Shown here piece after piece: positions 8,903 to 17,500 of a stretch of DNA of 64,000 nucleotides. Position 1 is the first letter of the stretch; each line of letters opens with the position of its first letter. A program made the position numbers and the translations under genes. Under the pieces are notes generated by a model, which worked only from the letters and a program-made list of their open reading frames with translations, did not search any database and was not told the DNA's origin. Origin of the DNA: Moorena producens 3L (GTDB lineage Bacteria; Cyanobacteriota; Cyanobacteriia; Cyanobacteriales; Coleofasciculaceae); assembly GCF_000211815.1 (NCBI RefSeq), contig NZ_GL890954.1, positions 43,548 to 107,547 of the forward strand, given 5' to 3'.

Positions 8903-9262
8903 TTAGTAACGAGGAATGCTATGATCAACTATGATTGAGTATGCGTCAATACCCCCAGCTACATTCTTGACATTCGTGAACCCCTGACTGATTAACCACT
9001 GACACATCTGAGCAGAGCGCATACCATGATGGCACATCACCATGGTTTCAACTGCGGGATCAAAGCGAGTAGAGATTTCCCCAGACCACTGAGCAAATTC
9101 ACTCAAAGGCAGAATTTCAAACCCTTCTATAGAAGCGATCGCAACTTCTTGCCGTTCTCGGACATCAATAAGCTGTAACTGCTCCGGGGAATCTGCCATC
9201 TGCCTTGCCAGTTGTTCAACACTGATTTCAAGAAGAGGTTGATCAAACGATTGAGCGACCAT
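8903..9262 (-). CDS. Rhodanese-domain protein
   Basis: 119 residues, a single rhodanese domain. Family marks are QLIDVRERQEVAIASIEG, the active-site loop MVMCHHGMRSAQM with Cys as the persulfide-carrying residue, and GGIDAYS near the end. It is probably a cytosolic sulfur transferase or related sulfur-relay protein; the substrate is not predictable. The start MVAQSFDQPLLEISVEQLA fits cyanobacterial homologues. Transcribed alone. Confidence 0.92.
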   Translation of the reverse strand: MVAQSFDQPLLEISVEQLARQMADSPEQLQLIDVRERQEVAIASIEGFEILPLSEFAQWSGEISTRFDPAVETMVMCHHGMRSAQMCQWLISQGFTNVKNVAGGIDAYSIIVDHSIPRY

Positions 9263-9448
9263 AGGACGTAAATAGCTGTAACGCGCTTGTTTTCGTAGTT
9301 TTGACCTTTATTCTACCTCTAGTAATCGCAATTTTATTTATTCACCCTAAATATAATGAGCAGATGATGGGGTGATCAGCTATCAAAACTTACTGAAATT
9401 TGAGAACCCCCGCGCTTTTAGCCGGGGGATGAAAAAGAGAGACTGGAT

Positions 9449-9652
9449 TTATCCAGTCGTGTCCTCTATTTGACTTCTAGCCCAACGTTCTATAAATTCA
9501 CCAACACTGGTGTTTGAGTCCTTGGCGGAAAGTTGTAACCACTTCCACACACTGTCAGTGAACATTATAGTGTGTGGTTTTTTGAGTTCATCGTAATAGA
9601 CAGGAACTCCCCTCATCTTTTTCTTTGAGTTTTTCTGGTTTTGAATTGACAT
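9449..9652 (-). CDS. Small RHH-like protein divergent from tnpB
   Basis: 67 residues. The C-terminal half (HTIMFTDSVWKWLQLSAKDS, NTSVGEFIERWARSQ) has the strand-helix-helix pattern of ribbon-helix-helix DNA-binding proteins, and the N-terminus is basic. The gene is back to back with tnpB, 56 nt apart, and that gap contains the palindrome CTACGTATAG (9662-9671), a candidate operator controlling both genes. Its 3' end runs into the left-end hairpin of the element, which could serve as its terminator. Function as a tnpB repressor is inference. Confidence 0.65.
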   Translation of the reverse strand: MSIQNQKNSKKKMRGVPVYYDELKKPHTIMFTDSVWKWLQLSAKDSNTSVGEFIERWARSQIEDTTG

Positions 9653-9661
9653 ATTTAGACC

Positions 9662-9671
9662 CTACGTATAG
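9662..9671. promoter_or_regulatory. Palindrome between RHH gene and tnpB
   Basis: CTACGTATAG sits in the 56-nt divergent spacer and resembles the TATACGTAT core upstream of the RHH gene at 6.7 kb. A candidate autoregulatory operator. Confidence 0.35.
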
Positions 9672-9708
9672 ACTAGACATATGGTAACAAAAGAGGTCGA
9701 GGTTATCA

Positions 9709-11082
9709 ATGTATAAGACGATACCAGTAAAAGCTGTTTTTTCAGATGAAGAAAAAGCGTTTTGGGAATTTCAATGCCAGCAAGCTAATAGCTTATTTAA
9801 CTGCGCTATTTATTACGCAAAACAGAAACACTATAAATGGCTAGAAGAGCAGCAGGCTTATACAACTTATTGGCGAGAAGACGAACTAAAGGCAGGTTGG
9901 ACGACCTACAAATGTGGGGTTAAATACCCTGAGATAGATAAAGCTTTAAAAATGTCGCCTCACTACAAAGCTATGGCTGCCCAATCTGCTCAGCAGACTC
10001 TTAAAACTGTAGGAGAGGCGATCGCAAGCTATAACCAGTTAGTTGGATTATATTACAAAGGAGAAGTTGACAAACCTAGATTTCCTCGTTACAGAAAATC
10101 CGGTGGATTAGCTTCTGTTACTTTCCCTAGGCAGGCGCTCACTTATAAGCAGGGTTTGTTTTATCCTTCAGTTAGCAAAGAAAGTAAGCCAGAACTGCTA
10201 ACTCAAATAACCTTAGATCCTCCGGACTTTATAGATCCGGATTGGGTTAAAGAGGTCGCAGTTCGCCCCTGTTATGGACAGCTGTGGATCGACTGGATCA
10301 TAGAGGATGGGAAGCAGCCACTAGCTACTAATCCAGATCTCAATTACTCCCAAGCCTTGGGTATAGATCATGGTGGAGATAATTGGCTGACCTGCGTTTC
10401 GACCTTAGGGAAGAGCTTCATTGTAGATGGAAAGAAGCTCAAGGCTATGAATCAAGGCTATTCCCGATTAGTAGCGAAACATAAAACTGGAAAACCAGAA
10501 AAATACTGGAATTCAACCCTAGACAGAATCCAGTTGAAGCGAAACAATCAAATGAGGGACGCAGTCAACAAAGCTGCCCGATTTATTATTAATCGCTGCT
10601 TGAACGACGGAATAGGAAACATAGTAATAGGTTGGAACGAAGGCCAAAAGAGCCGTTCCAATATGGGGAGAAAAGGTAATCAAAAGTTTGTAGTTATTCC
10701 CACTAAACGACTAATAGAAAGGCTTAAGCAACTTTGTCTCGAATATGGAATAAAGCTCATAATCACAGAAGAGTCATACACTAGTAAAGCGTCTTTCTTG
10801 GATGACGACTCCTTACCGAAATTAGGTGCAAAACCCGAAGGATGGAGGCCATCTGGCAAAAGAGTTAGGCGCGGACTTTATCAGACTGCTTCAGGAATGT
10901 TGATCAACGCCGATTGTAACGGCGCTGGTAACATCCTCAGAAAAGTAACCACACAGCCATTCGACCTGGCTAAGGTGGCTAGGGGAGCATTGACACTCCC
11001 GCACCGATACGATTTATTCAGTCACTTGTCTAAATCATATCGATATAAGGGTGGAGCGGTACGGGTTCACCCTACCGCGTAA
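9709..11082 (+). CDS. tnpB: TnpB RNA-guided nuclease (zinc-finger-less clade)
   Basis: 457 residues. TnpB proteins are RuvC-fold nucleases guided by an RNA from the right end of the element. Candidate RuvC residues are Asp in ALGIDHGGDNW, Glu in NIVIGWNEGQK and Asp in NADCNGAGNIL, so the triad looks intact. The usual CxxC zinc finger between the last two motifs is absent and is replaced by ESYTSKASFLDDDSLPKLGA, the mark of a cyanobacterial TnpB subgroup. The start MYKTIPVKAVF follows GAGGT. The frame ends about 14 nt before the right-end hairpin. Confidence 0.9.
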   Translation: MYKTIPVKAVFSDEEKAFWEFQCQQANSLFNCAIYYAKQKHYKWLEEQQAYTTYWREDELKAGWTTYKCGVKYPEIDKALKMSPHYKAMAAQSAQQTLKTVGEAIASYNQLVGLYYKGEVDKPRFPRYRKSGGLASVTFPRQALTYKQGLFYPSVSKESKPELLTQITLDPPDFIDPDWVKEVAVRPCYGQLWIDWIIEDGKQPLATNPDLNYSQALGIDHGGDNWLTCVSTLGKSFIVDGKKLKAMNQGYSRLVAKHKTGKPEKYWNSTLDRIQLKRNNQMRDAVNKAARFIINRCLNDGIGNIVIGWNEGQKSRSNMGRKGNQKFVVIPTKRLIERLKQLCLEYGIKLIITEESYTSKASFLDDDSLPKLGAKPEGWRPSGKRVRRGLYQTASGMLINADCNGAGNILRKVTTQPFDLAKVARGALTLPHRYDLFSHLSKSYRYKGGAVRVHPTA

Positions 11083-11125
11083 CATCCTTTAAGAATCCCC
11101 CGTGCTTTAGCCGGGGGAGATGTCA

Positions 11126-11418
11126 AGGTGGCTGATTAATATCTACCAATATTTAAAGTAGTTACCATCAGTATTAACATCCGGTGCCCAAACTATTCTT
11201 TTTATTCCCAAGTTCCATACAGCGTAAACGCATCTAATGGTGAAATGCCTACTCGATATGAAACTAATACGATAAGTAATTTTGCTTATTAATTTTGTAA
11301 TCTTGTCTGAGTAAGGCTTCTATAGTTTAGATGTTTTTGCCCTGAATTTCCATAGGAAAGTAAATTTTCAAAAATCTTAAAGCTAGTTGAATCTACCATT
11401 CAATGACGCAATCACTAA
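11126..11418. other. Intergenic after TnpB element 1
   Basis: No gene recognised; A+T-rich sequence leading up to the MITE at 11419. Confidence 0.4.
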
Positions 11419-11599
11419 GAGGTTGTCTGAGAAGTCTCATTTGCTACATCCAAGCCCCCGTTGTTCCCCCAAGCGAGGGATTGCTCGCTTGGGGTACTTT
11501 TAGCAGCAAATTGATTCTTGTTCCCCCCAAGCGAGGGATTGCTCGCTAGGGCGGCTAGGGGGGCAAAATTCAGTATAAAAAAACTTTTCAGATATCCTC
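11419..11599. mobile_element. IS5-type MITE, copy 1
   Basis: A 181-bp element starting GAGGTTGTCTGAGAAGT and ending ACTTTTCAGATATCCTC (imperfect terminal inverted repeats), flanked by TAA on both sides (11416-11418 and 11600-11602). A second copy lies at 62802-62967 flanked by TCA. The 3-bp TNA duplications fit IS5-family (IS1031-like) mobilisation. Internal palindromes of CCCCAAGCGAGGGATTGCTC type fill the centre. No coding capacity. Confidence 0.85.
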
Positions 11600-11664
11600 T
11601 AAGATCGAGATTAGAGGCAAACAACTGCTCAGCAATACTAATCACCTCTTCAAGGAGGCTTTAA

Positions 11665-11763
11665 ATGATTAAACTATCGACACCCTTTACCATGATCGCC
11701 CTTACCAGCGCTTCTATTTGCTATAAACTGTTGCGCGTGTGCCGTACTTTTCCAAAAATATAA
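11665..11763 (+). pseudogene. Short ORF with good RBS, probably a gene remnant
   Basis: 32 residues starting at ATG 11665 behind AAGGAGG, ending TAA 11761-11763. The sequence MIKLSTPFTMIALTSASICY resembles the start of an exported protein, followed by KLLRVCRTF. It may be the truncated 5' end of a secreted-protein gene, or a genuine small peptide. Confidence 0.35.
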
Positions 11764-12079
11764 CAATTTTAAATGAACAAGACTTGAGATTTTGACGTAC
11801 CAGTTGAGGCTCTTCTTATCTGCAACTGATAGGACCTCAAGTAGCATCTCAAGTAGCTTTTAAGCTGATAGCTGATAGCTTAAGCTAATTGCTAAATAAT
11901 AAATTAACGACAAAGGTATCAATTAATAATCAATGTGGCAGATAGCATAGTGTCACAGTTATTCCTATCAAACAACAGAGGTTTATAGGAAAATATAAGT
12001 AAGTACTGTAATTGTTTAGAGTTTACTCGTACTCAAATAGGGAGGAAATAGTAACAACTAGTCTTAGGAGGGTTTTGCA
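11764..12079. other. Upstream region of secreted-protein gene
   Basis: A+T-rich with short direct repeats (TAAGCTGATAGCTGATAGCTTAAGC). Presumably carries the promoter of the gene at 12080; no firm -10 or -35 box is assigned. Confidence 0.4.
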
Positions 12080-12547
12080 ATGGTGCGACAAGGTCTTAGA
12101 GGAGTCATAGCTTTAATAGTAGCCCTCTGTTCTATGCCCGTTTTATCCCAGACAGCGAATTTTGCTTCTTTAAACTTATCACCGGGTTTTTCCCCAAGTC
12201 AGGGAGAAGTCAGTGGTCACACCGGTGGTGCTTACTCGTTGTCATCGATTGCAAATAGCGATCGCAACAATGATCCCTGTATTGGTTTTGGAGACCCTAC
12301 TCCAGATCACCTGATGGTTTTGGAGGCAGATTTACCCAGTTTAACTATAGGGGTCAACACAGAGGGAAAGGATACCACTTTACTGATTCAGTTTCCCAAC
12401 AATCAAATCCTTTGTGGGGATGATACAGGTTCCAAAAAAGATGCCAGCATAACTGCACAAAATTGGCCAGCTGGCACATACCAAATCTGGGTTGGTGCCT
12501 TTGAGGGAGGACAACGGTGGGATTACACCCTGACGGCTGTTGAGTAA
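12080..12547 (+). CDS. Secreted protein with PPC-like beta domain
   Basis: 155 residues. A typical signal peptide is visible (MVRQGLRGVIALIVALCSMP, then VLSQ), with cleavage likely near residue 24. The mature part is a beta-rich domain with DHLMVLEADLPSLTIGVNT, TTLLIQFPNNQILCGDD and WPAGTYQIWVGAFEGG, resembling pre-peptidase C-terminal (PPC) domains of cyanobacterial periplasmic proteins. Two Cys could form a disulfide. The start follows AGGAGGG at good spacing. Function unknown; not part of an obvious operon. Confidence 0.8.
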   Translation: MVRQGLRGVIALIVALCSMPVLSQTANFASLNLSPGFSPSQGEVSGHTGGAYSLSSIANSDRNNDPCIGFGDPTPDHLMVLEADLPSLTIGVNTEGKDTTLLIQFPNNQILCGDDTGSKKDASITAQNWPAGTYQIWVGAFEGGQRWDYTLTAVE

Positions 12548-12554
12548 CCAAAAA

Positions 12555-12613
12555 GCGATGCAGCGAGGTAGCGCGGTCTTGGGGGAAACCCCCACTCGCT
12601 ATTCCATCAAGAC
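12555..12613. repeat. Dispersed palindromic repeat (GCGATGCAGCG family), copy A
   Basis: Begins GCGATGCAGCG, contains GCGGTCTTGGGGG and ends CATCAAGACA. Other copies lie at 14392-14443 and 28534-28629. It sits directly after the stop of the secreted-protein gene and can fold through GGGGG/CCCCC. Confidence 0.85.
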
Positions 12614-12663
12614 AAGGTAAACTAGTTAGTAATTTGTTCAAGCGTTAATTATGGTGACCCCTA

Positions 12664-13428
12664 GTGCTATCTGCCCTGATTGCTGACTTCCGTATTATCT
12701 TTGAGCGTGACCCAGCTGCTCGGAACTGGCTTGAGGTTTTGTTCTGCTACCCCGGCTTACAGGCTCTGCTGTTCCATCGCTGCTGTCACTGGTTACATGG
12801 GATTGGGATTCCATTCATTCCTCGACTGCTCAGTCAGTTATCCCGATTTGTTACAGGTATTGAAATTCATCCGGGTGCCAAAATTGGTCATGGTGTGTTT
12901 ATCGACCACGGTATGGGTGTGGTGATTGGAGAAACCGCCATTGTGGGAGACTACTGTCTAATCTATCAAGGTGTTACCCTCGGCGGTACAGGAAAGGAAA
13001 GTGGGAAGCGCCACCCTACTCTAGGAGAAAATGCGGTAGTGGGAGCTGGTGCTAAGGTGCTAGGGAATATCCAAATTGGTAATAATGTCCGCATTGGTGC
13101 TGGGTCAGTGGTCTTGCGAGATGTTCCTTCCGATTGTACTGTGGTCGGTATACCAGGTCGGATTGTCTATCGTTCCGGTGTACGAGTCAATCCCCTTGAA
13201 CATGGTAGCTTGCCTGACTCAGAAGCCAAAGTAATTCGAGCGTTAGTAGACCGGATTGAGTCTCTCGAACAACAGCTACAAGAGTTAACTCAGCAAAGAT
13301 CTTCAATGGCATCAATGATGTCTGATCACTCTTCAACACCAGATGCTCCAGAGAAGGGGGCTAAAGCCCCATGTTGTGATCTCCAGGATAAAGAAATTCG
13401 GCAGTGTTTAGATAGTTATGGGATTTGA
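12664..13428 (+). CDS. cysE: Serine O-acetyltransferase
   Basis: 254 residues, starting at GTG 12664 (VLSALIADFRIIFERDPAAR). It makes O-acetylserine from serine and acetyl-CoA, the first step of cysteine synthesis. The left-handed parallel beta helix is visible as hexapeptide repeats (IHPGAKIGHGVFIDHGMGVV, IGNNVRIGAGSVV). Family motifs include DHGMGVVIGETA and GVTLGGTGKESGKRHP. A Ser/Gln-rich tail of about 50 residues (TQQRSSMASMMSDHSSTP) extends past the catalytic core and ends LDSYGI; it is poorly conserved. Monocistronic by position. Confidence 0.95.
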   Translation: MLSALIADFRIIFERDPAARNWLEVLFCYPGLQALLFHRCCHWLHGIGIPFIPRLLSQLSRFVTGIEIHPGAKIGHGVFIDHGMGVVIGETAIVGDYCLIYQGVTLGGTGKESGKRHPTLGENAVVGAGAKVLGNIQIGNNVRIGAGSVVLRDVPSDCTVVGIPGRIVYRSGVRVNPLEHGSLPDSEAKVIRALVDRIESLEQQLQELTQQRSSMASMMSDHSSTPDAPEKGAKAPCCDLQDKEIRQCLDSYGI

Positions 13429-13559
13429 GCTAGTTGTCAAATGTTAGCAGGTTAAAGGTTGAAGGTTTTACCTGTCGTTCCTGTTGGCTCTAGACAGGGA
13501 ATCGGATTAGTAACACAATAGAATATTTTAACCACACCCATTTTGGTGTGACCCCGAAG

Positions 13560-14144
13560 CTAAGGATTAACAGCTTTTTGAAACCACTCCCCAGAACTGT
13601 CTTGGTAGTAAAGCCATCGGTTTTGGGGGAAACCCTGCAACCTTAGGTGATCAACCTTGACTGGTTCGAGCAATAATAGGCAAAAATTTGGCAAAGGCTG
13701 ATCTAGGGCAGGTGGTGGTGGGGAAAAGGCTTGTTTATCTGGTACTCTAGCAACACCAGGGTCAGGCCACGCAAATTGTAAGCGAGCTGCATCGGAAAGA
13801 TTTTGCCAAGTCTGCTGGCGGACTTGTTGAAGTCCTTCGTCAGGATAATCAGCAGTGATCAGGGTCAACTGGCCTGCTAAACGAAATTGTTCGCGAGTGT
13901 TGGGAAAGTACCAACAAACTTCTCCCCAGGGATGATGATTAATGTCGTGAATTTTCTGGCTACGGGTATCGGTAATAACTTTGAGTTGGTTGGAGTTGTC
14001 CAAAAAACCCCGAAAAACTACGGTGCGGTTAGCAGGATAGCCCTTGGGGTCAACGGTTGCCAGTTGAAAGTAACGAGCATAAGGTAGGCTGCGATTGTGA
14101 TGGATTGCGCGAGCTAGGGGCGATCGCCAAACAGCAATAGGCAT
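13560..14144 (-). CDS. PPOX-type FMN-binding flavoprotein (Npun_F5749/Alr4036-like)
   Basis: 194 residues. Related to pyridoxamine-5'-phosphate oxidase: SLPYARYFQLATVDPKGYPA and TVVFRGFLDNSNQLKVITDT form the split-barrel, and the C-terminus ends QGFPQNRWLYYQDSSGEW. The sequence is closer to the cyanobacterial FMN-dependent PPOX group than to PdxH itself, so the substrate is uncertain. The start MPIAVWRSPLARAI is standard for the group. Transcribed towards cysE, with 131 nt between the convergent ends. Confidence 0.85.
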   Translation of the reverse strand: MPIAVWRSPLARAIHHNRSLPYARYFQLATVDPKGYPANRTVVFRGFLDNSNQLKVITDTRSQKIHDINHHPWGEVCWYFPNTREQFRLAGQLTLITADYPDEGLQQVRQQTWQNLSDAARLQFAWPDPGVARVPDKQAFSPPPPALDQPLPNFCLLLLEPVKVDHLRLQGFPQNRWLYYQDSSGEWFQKAVNP

Positions 14145-14171
14145 TTTTTTTTAGACATAGCCCATAAAATA

Positions 14172-14192
14172 GCGGAAAGGTGAGCTTTCCGC
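14172..14192. other. Perfect 8-bp hairpin
   Basis: GCGGAAAG-GTGAG-CTTTCCGC. It lies just upstream of the PPOX gene start and might mark the left part of TnpB element 2. No T-run follows on either strand. Confidence 0.4.
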
Positions 14193-14314
14193 ATCTAATT
14201 ATTAAATTCGCCACGGGTCGCACCTAAATGTAGGGTAGTTTCAAGCTCAGGATGGAAGCAAGCCCCAAGTTGGCTGACCAAAGACCCTGAGGGCGCAAGC
14301 CCCTGGATTCTATC

Positions 14315-14473
14315 CCGGAGACGAAACCTTAGGAGAGTGGAGCCTTTATGGTTGGCAGGCTATGCATAAAAAGGTTAAAACTTATTGATTAGCGATGCAG
14401 CGCGGTCTTGGGGGTTTCCCCCATGAGCGACTGCATCAAGACAAGGCTCCACTCTCCTTACGGTAACTTCAAA
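14315..14473. repeat. 105-bp-class palindromic element, copy 1, with nested repeat
   Basis: Outer ends CCGGAGACGAAACC and CGGTAACTTCAAA; inner arms AGAGTGGAGCCTT and AAGGCTCCACTCT. The core is followed by a GCGATGCAGCG-family repeat (14392-14443) inserted before the right arm, which lengthens this copy to 159 bp. Other copies: 15354-15458 and 54930-55036. Confidence 0.85.
14392..14443. repeat. Dispersed palindromic repeat (GCGATGCAGCG family), copy B
   Basis: GCGATGCAGCGCGGTCTTGG, then GGTTTCCCCCATGAGCGAC and ATCAAGACA. Nested within copy 1 of the 105-bp palindromic element, so it arrived later. Confidence 0.85.
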
Positions 14474-14584
14474 CCATGGGGTTAGCCCGAACAGGAATTT
14501 ATTCCCTAACTGCCCGAAAATTTTCGTCCTAAGATATCGACTATAATAGAAAGCAATGCATCAATACCAAGGAGGTGATTTTAA

Positions 14585-17500
14585 GTGTTGGTTATGGAAT
14601 TCAAGGCTGTCCTTAAAGAGCCTCAAAAGTTGGCAATAAATGAAGCCATTAGAACGGCTCGTTTTGTCCGTAACAAGGTACTTCGGTATTGGATGGACAA
14701 TCGTGGAACAGGGAAGAAAGAACTCTATCGATACAACACTCAACTAAGGGAAGAGTTTGAATTTGTTAAAGACCTCAATAGTCATGCTTGCCAAGCCTCT
14801 GTTGAGAACGTAGAACGTGCTATCAAACGTTTCTTCGATAACTGCAAAAAGAAAATTCCTGGAAAGAAGGGTTATCCTCGTTTCAAGAAACATTCTAGGT
14901 CAGTCGAGTATAAGCAATCTGGATGGAAGTTATCCCCAGATAATAAGTCCATAAAATTCACCGACAAGAAGGGGATCGGAAAAGTCAAGCTCAAGGGTAC
15001 ATGGGACTTGTGGAGATTCGAACAAAAATTAATCAAGCGAGTTCGGATTGTCCAAAAAGCCGATGGTTACTATGTCCATTTTTGCGTCAAAGTAGACAAT
15101 TCAGAACAATTAGAAGCCACTGGCTTTACTGTTGGATTGGACCTAGGCTTGAAGGAATTTTATACCGACTCTGACGGATACTCTGAACCTAATCCCAGGT
15201 TTTACAAAAAAGGTGAAAAGCGCGCTATATTTTATCAACGTCGAGTTTCTCGAAAAAAGAAAGGCTCTGCTAACCGTAAAAAAGCAATTAATAGACTAGG
15301 TAGGACACACCTTAAAATAAGTAGACAACGTGAAGAGCACGCCAAGAGACTGGTTAGAAGTTACCGTAAGATAGTGGAGCCTTATTACAAAAGATTTAAC
15401 CCTTTTATGCAAAGCCGAACACCCATAAAGGCTCCACTATCTAAGGTTTCGTCTCCGGCGCGCTGCGTAATCCGGTCTAACGACCTGGTCGCCTACGTTC
15501 GCGCAGCGTGCCGAAGGCAAGATTTAAGAGTTAAAAACCTGGTTAAAAACCACTGTTTAGCTAAGTCTATTAACGATGCAGGTTGGTACCAATTTCGAGA
15601 GTGGTTAGAGTATTTCGGCCAAAAGTTTGGTCGGATAACTGTCGCAGTTAATCCAGCCTACACAAGCCAAAATTGTTCCAGCTGTGGTGAAGTGGTCAAG
15701 AAATCTTTATCGACTAGAACCCATGCCTGTAAATGCGGGTGTCGGCTGGATCGTGATGTTCCTTCGGAACCGCTTCGCGAACACAATGCTGCTAAAAATA
15801 TCCTAAGCAGAGCCTTGGGTACCGTGGGGCACACGGGAACTTATCGTGCGGTTCGTTCCAACCAGGAGCTTTCAGAAACTGAAAGGGTATGGGTTGGGGG
15901 ATTCGCGAGGGTTAAAACCTCAAAAATCCTAACTATCTAACGGATATGGGTGAAAACCCCATCCTTGAGGAGACAAGTGACTCCCTATCTGGCCACACCG
16001 AGCAGGCGGCAACCTCGCAGAGTGAAGCTGGCACCAGGGCGGAATCAGAGGTGAAACAGATTAGCCACACTGCCGCTAACGGGGAGGTGACACGGGTAAA
16101 CAAATCCTAGAAAAATGTCTAATCCGGAAGCCACAATCTGAACAAAATACAATGTGGACTTCATCCTCTCATTCTCATAGTGTTCTGGTAGGGATAACTA
16201 TAAACTCCGAGAAGAGGATAGGCAAATTGGATTGCCCTAAATCACCAGAATAATCTGTTGGATGGAACGAATAAAAACGACAGCAAAAATATGGGTCTGA
16301 GGATAGGTCGTAACCTCGGTAAGTTATGCCAAACTTAATCCCCACTGTCGGGTAAGATGCGCTCAAAACTGGGCGCGGGTATCCAGAATACACAAACTCT
16401 AAGAAGAGCATAGTTAGACACATGAGAAAACAATCTTATAGTGAACTGTGGAAAGGACAAAACTGGAAGCAACTCCGGAAGAATCTCTTCCGCCTACAAA
16501 GACGAGTGTATAAAGCGGTTCAAGCTGGTGACTTGAGGAAAGCAAGGTCTATACAGAAGCTGATTCTGAAATCCCGTTCGGCACAGTTATTGGCCATCCG
16601 TCAAGTGACACAGCTCAATCAGGGCAAGAAGACCGCCGGTATCGACGGAAAAACTGCCCTAAAATACAGCGAACGGTTTGAATTACTTGAAAGACTAGTA
16701 TCCAGTGCGGAAAATTGGACGCACCAAGGGTTACGGGAAATCCCAATACCCAAGAAAAACGGGGGTACAAGAATGTTGAAAGTACCGACTATAGCTGATA
16801 GAGCATGGCAATGTCTAGCAAAATTTGCTCTCGAACCAGCACATGAAGCCAAGTTCCATGCCCGGAGTTACGGATTCAGAACAGGCAGAAGTGCTCATGA
16901 CGCCCAGAAACAGATATTCAACAATCTGAGTTCCAACAAAAACGGCATAAATAAGAGGGTAATCGAACTGGACATCAAGAAGTGCTTCGACAAAATCTCC
17001 CACAAATCCATCATGGATAAGTTAATTGCACCAGCAAGTTTAAAGACTGGGATATTCCGCTGCCTCAAGGCCGGAGTTGACCTGGAATTTCCTGAGCAAG
17101 GAACACCGCAGGGAGGTGTAGTCAGTCCACTTCTAGCCAACATAGCACTTGACGGAATAGAGGAGATTCATCCTAGCGTCCGATACGCAGACGATATGGT
17201 AATTTTCCTAAAGCCAAAAGATAACAGCGAAAAGGTACTGAATAAAATCAAAGCCTTCCTCGCCGAAAGAGGGATGGAAATTAGTGAAGAAAAGACCAAG
17301 ATAACCAAAACGACAGATGGATTTAACTTCCTGGGCTGGTATTTCCGAGTCCAGTATGACGGAAGATTCAAGAGCTACCCCGCTAAGGAGAATCTCAAGA
17401 AATTCCTAGAAAAAATAAAATCCATAGTCAACAGCTCGAATTATGGAGCAGAAATCAAAGCAAAGAAACTAGCACCCATTGTAAGAGGTTGGAGAAACTA

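Larger units (their letters stand above)
9400..11125 (+). mobile_element. IS200/IS605-like TnpB element 1 with divergent RHH gene
   Basis: Bounded by two near-identical hairpins: CCCCCGCGCTTTTAGCCGGGG at 9407-9427 on the left, and CCCCCGTGCTTTAGCCGGGGG at 11097-11117 on the right, the latter followed by AGATGTCAA. The same TGTCAA right end follows the other two tnpB elements in the window. It encodes a minus-strand RHH protein and a plus-strand TnpB, with no TnpA. Lacking TnpA, it would be non-autonomous for transposition. Outer boundaries are approximate. Confidence 0.8.

Noticed and set aside
11415..11645. 76-residue minus-strand frame
   Set aside because: Lies almost entirely in the IS5-type MITE and its hairpins; composition is that of the palindromes.
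14230..14314. SRP RNA-like sequence (CTCAGGATGGAAGCAAGC)
   Set aside because: The conserved SRP core (GTCAGGTCCGGAAGGAAGCAGC) is not matched, and the flanks do not fold as expected.
16347..16356. Alternative EBS1 (GGTAAG) for intron 1
   Set aside because: It pairs with CTTATC but lies too close to the ORF, probably in domain III or IV, and the homologous site in intron 2 does not pair with its exon.
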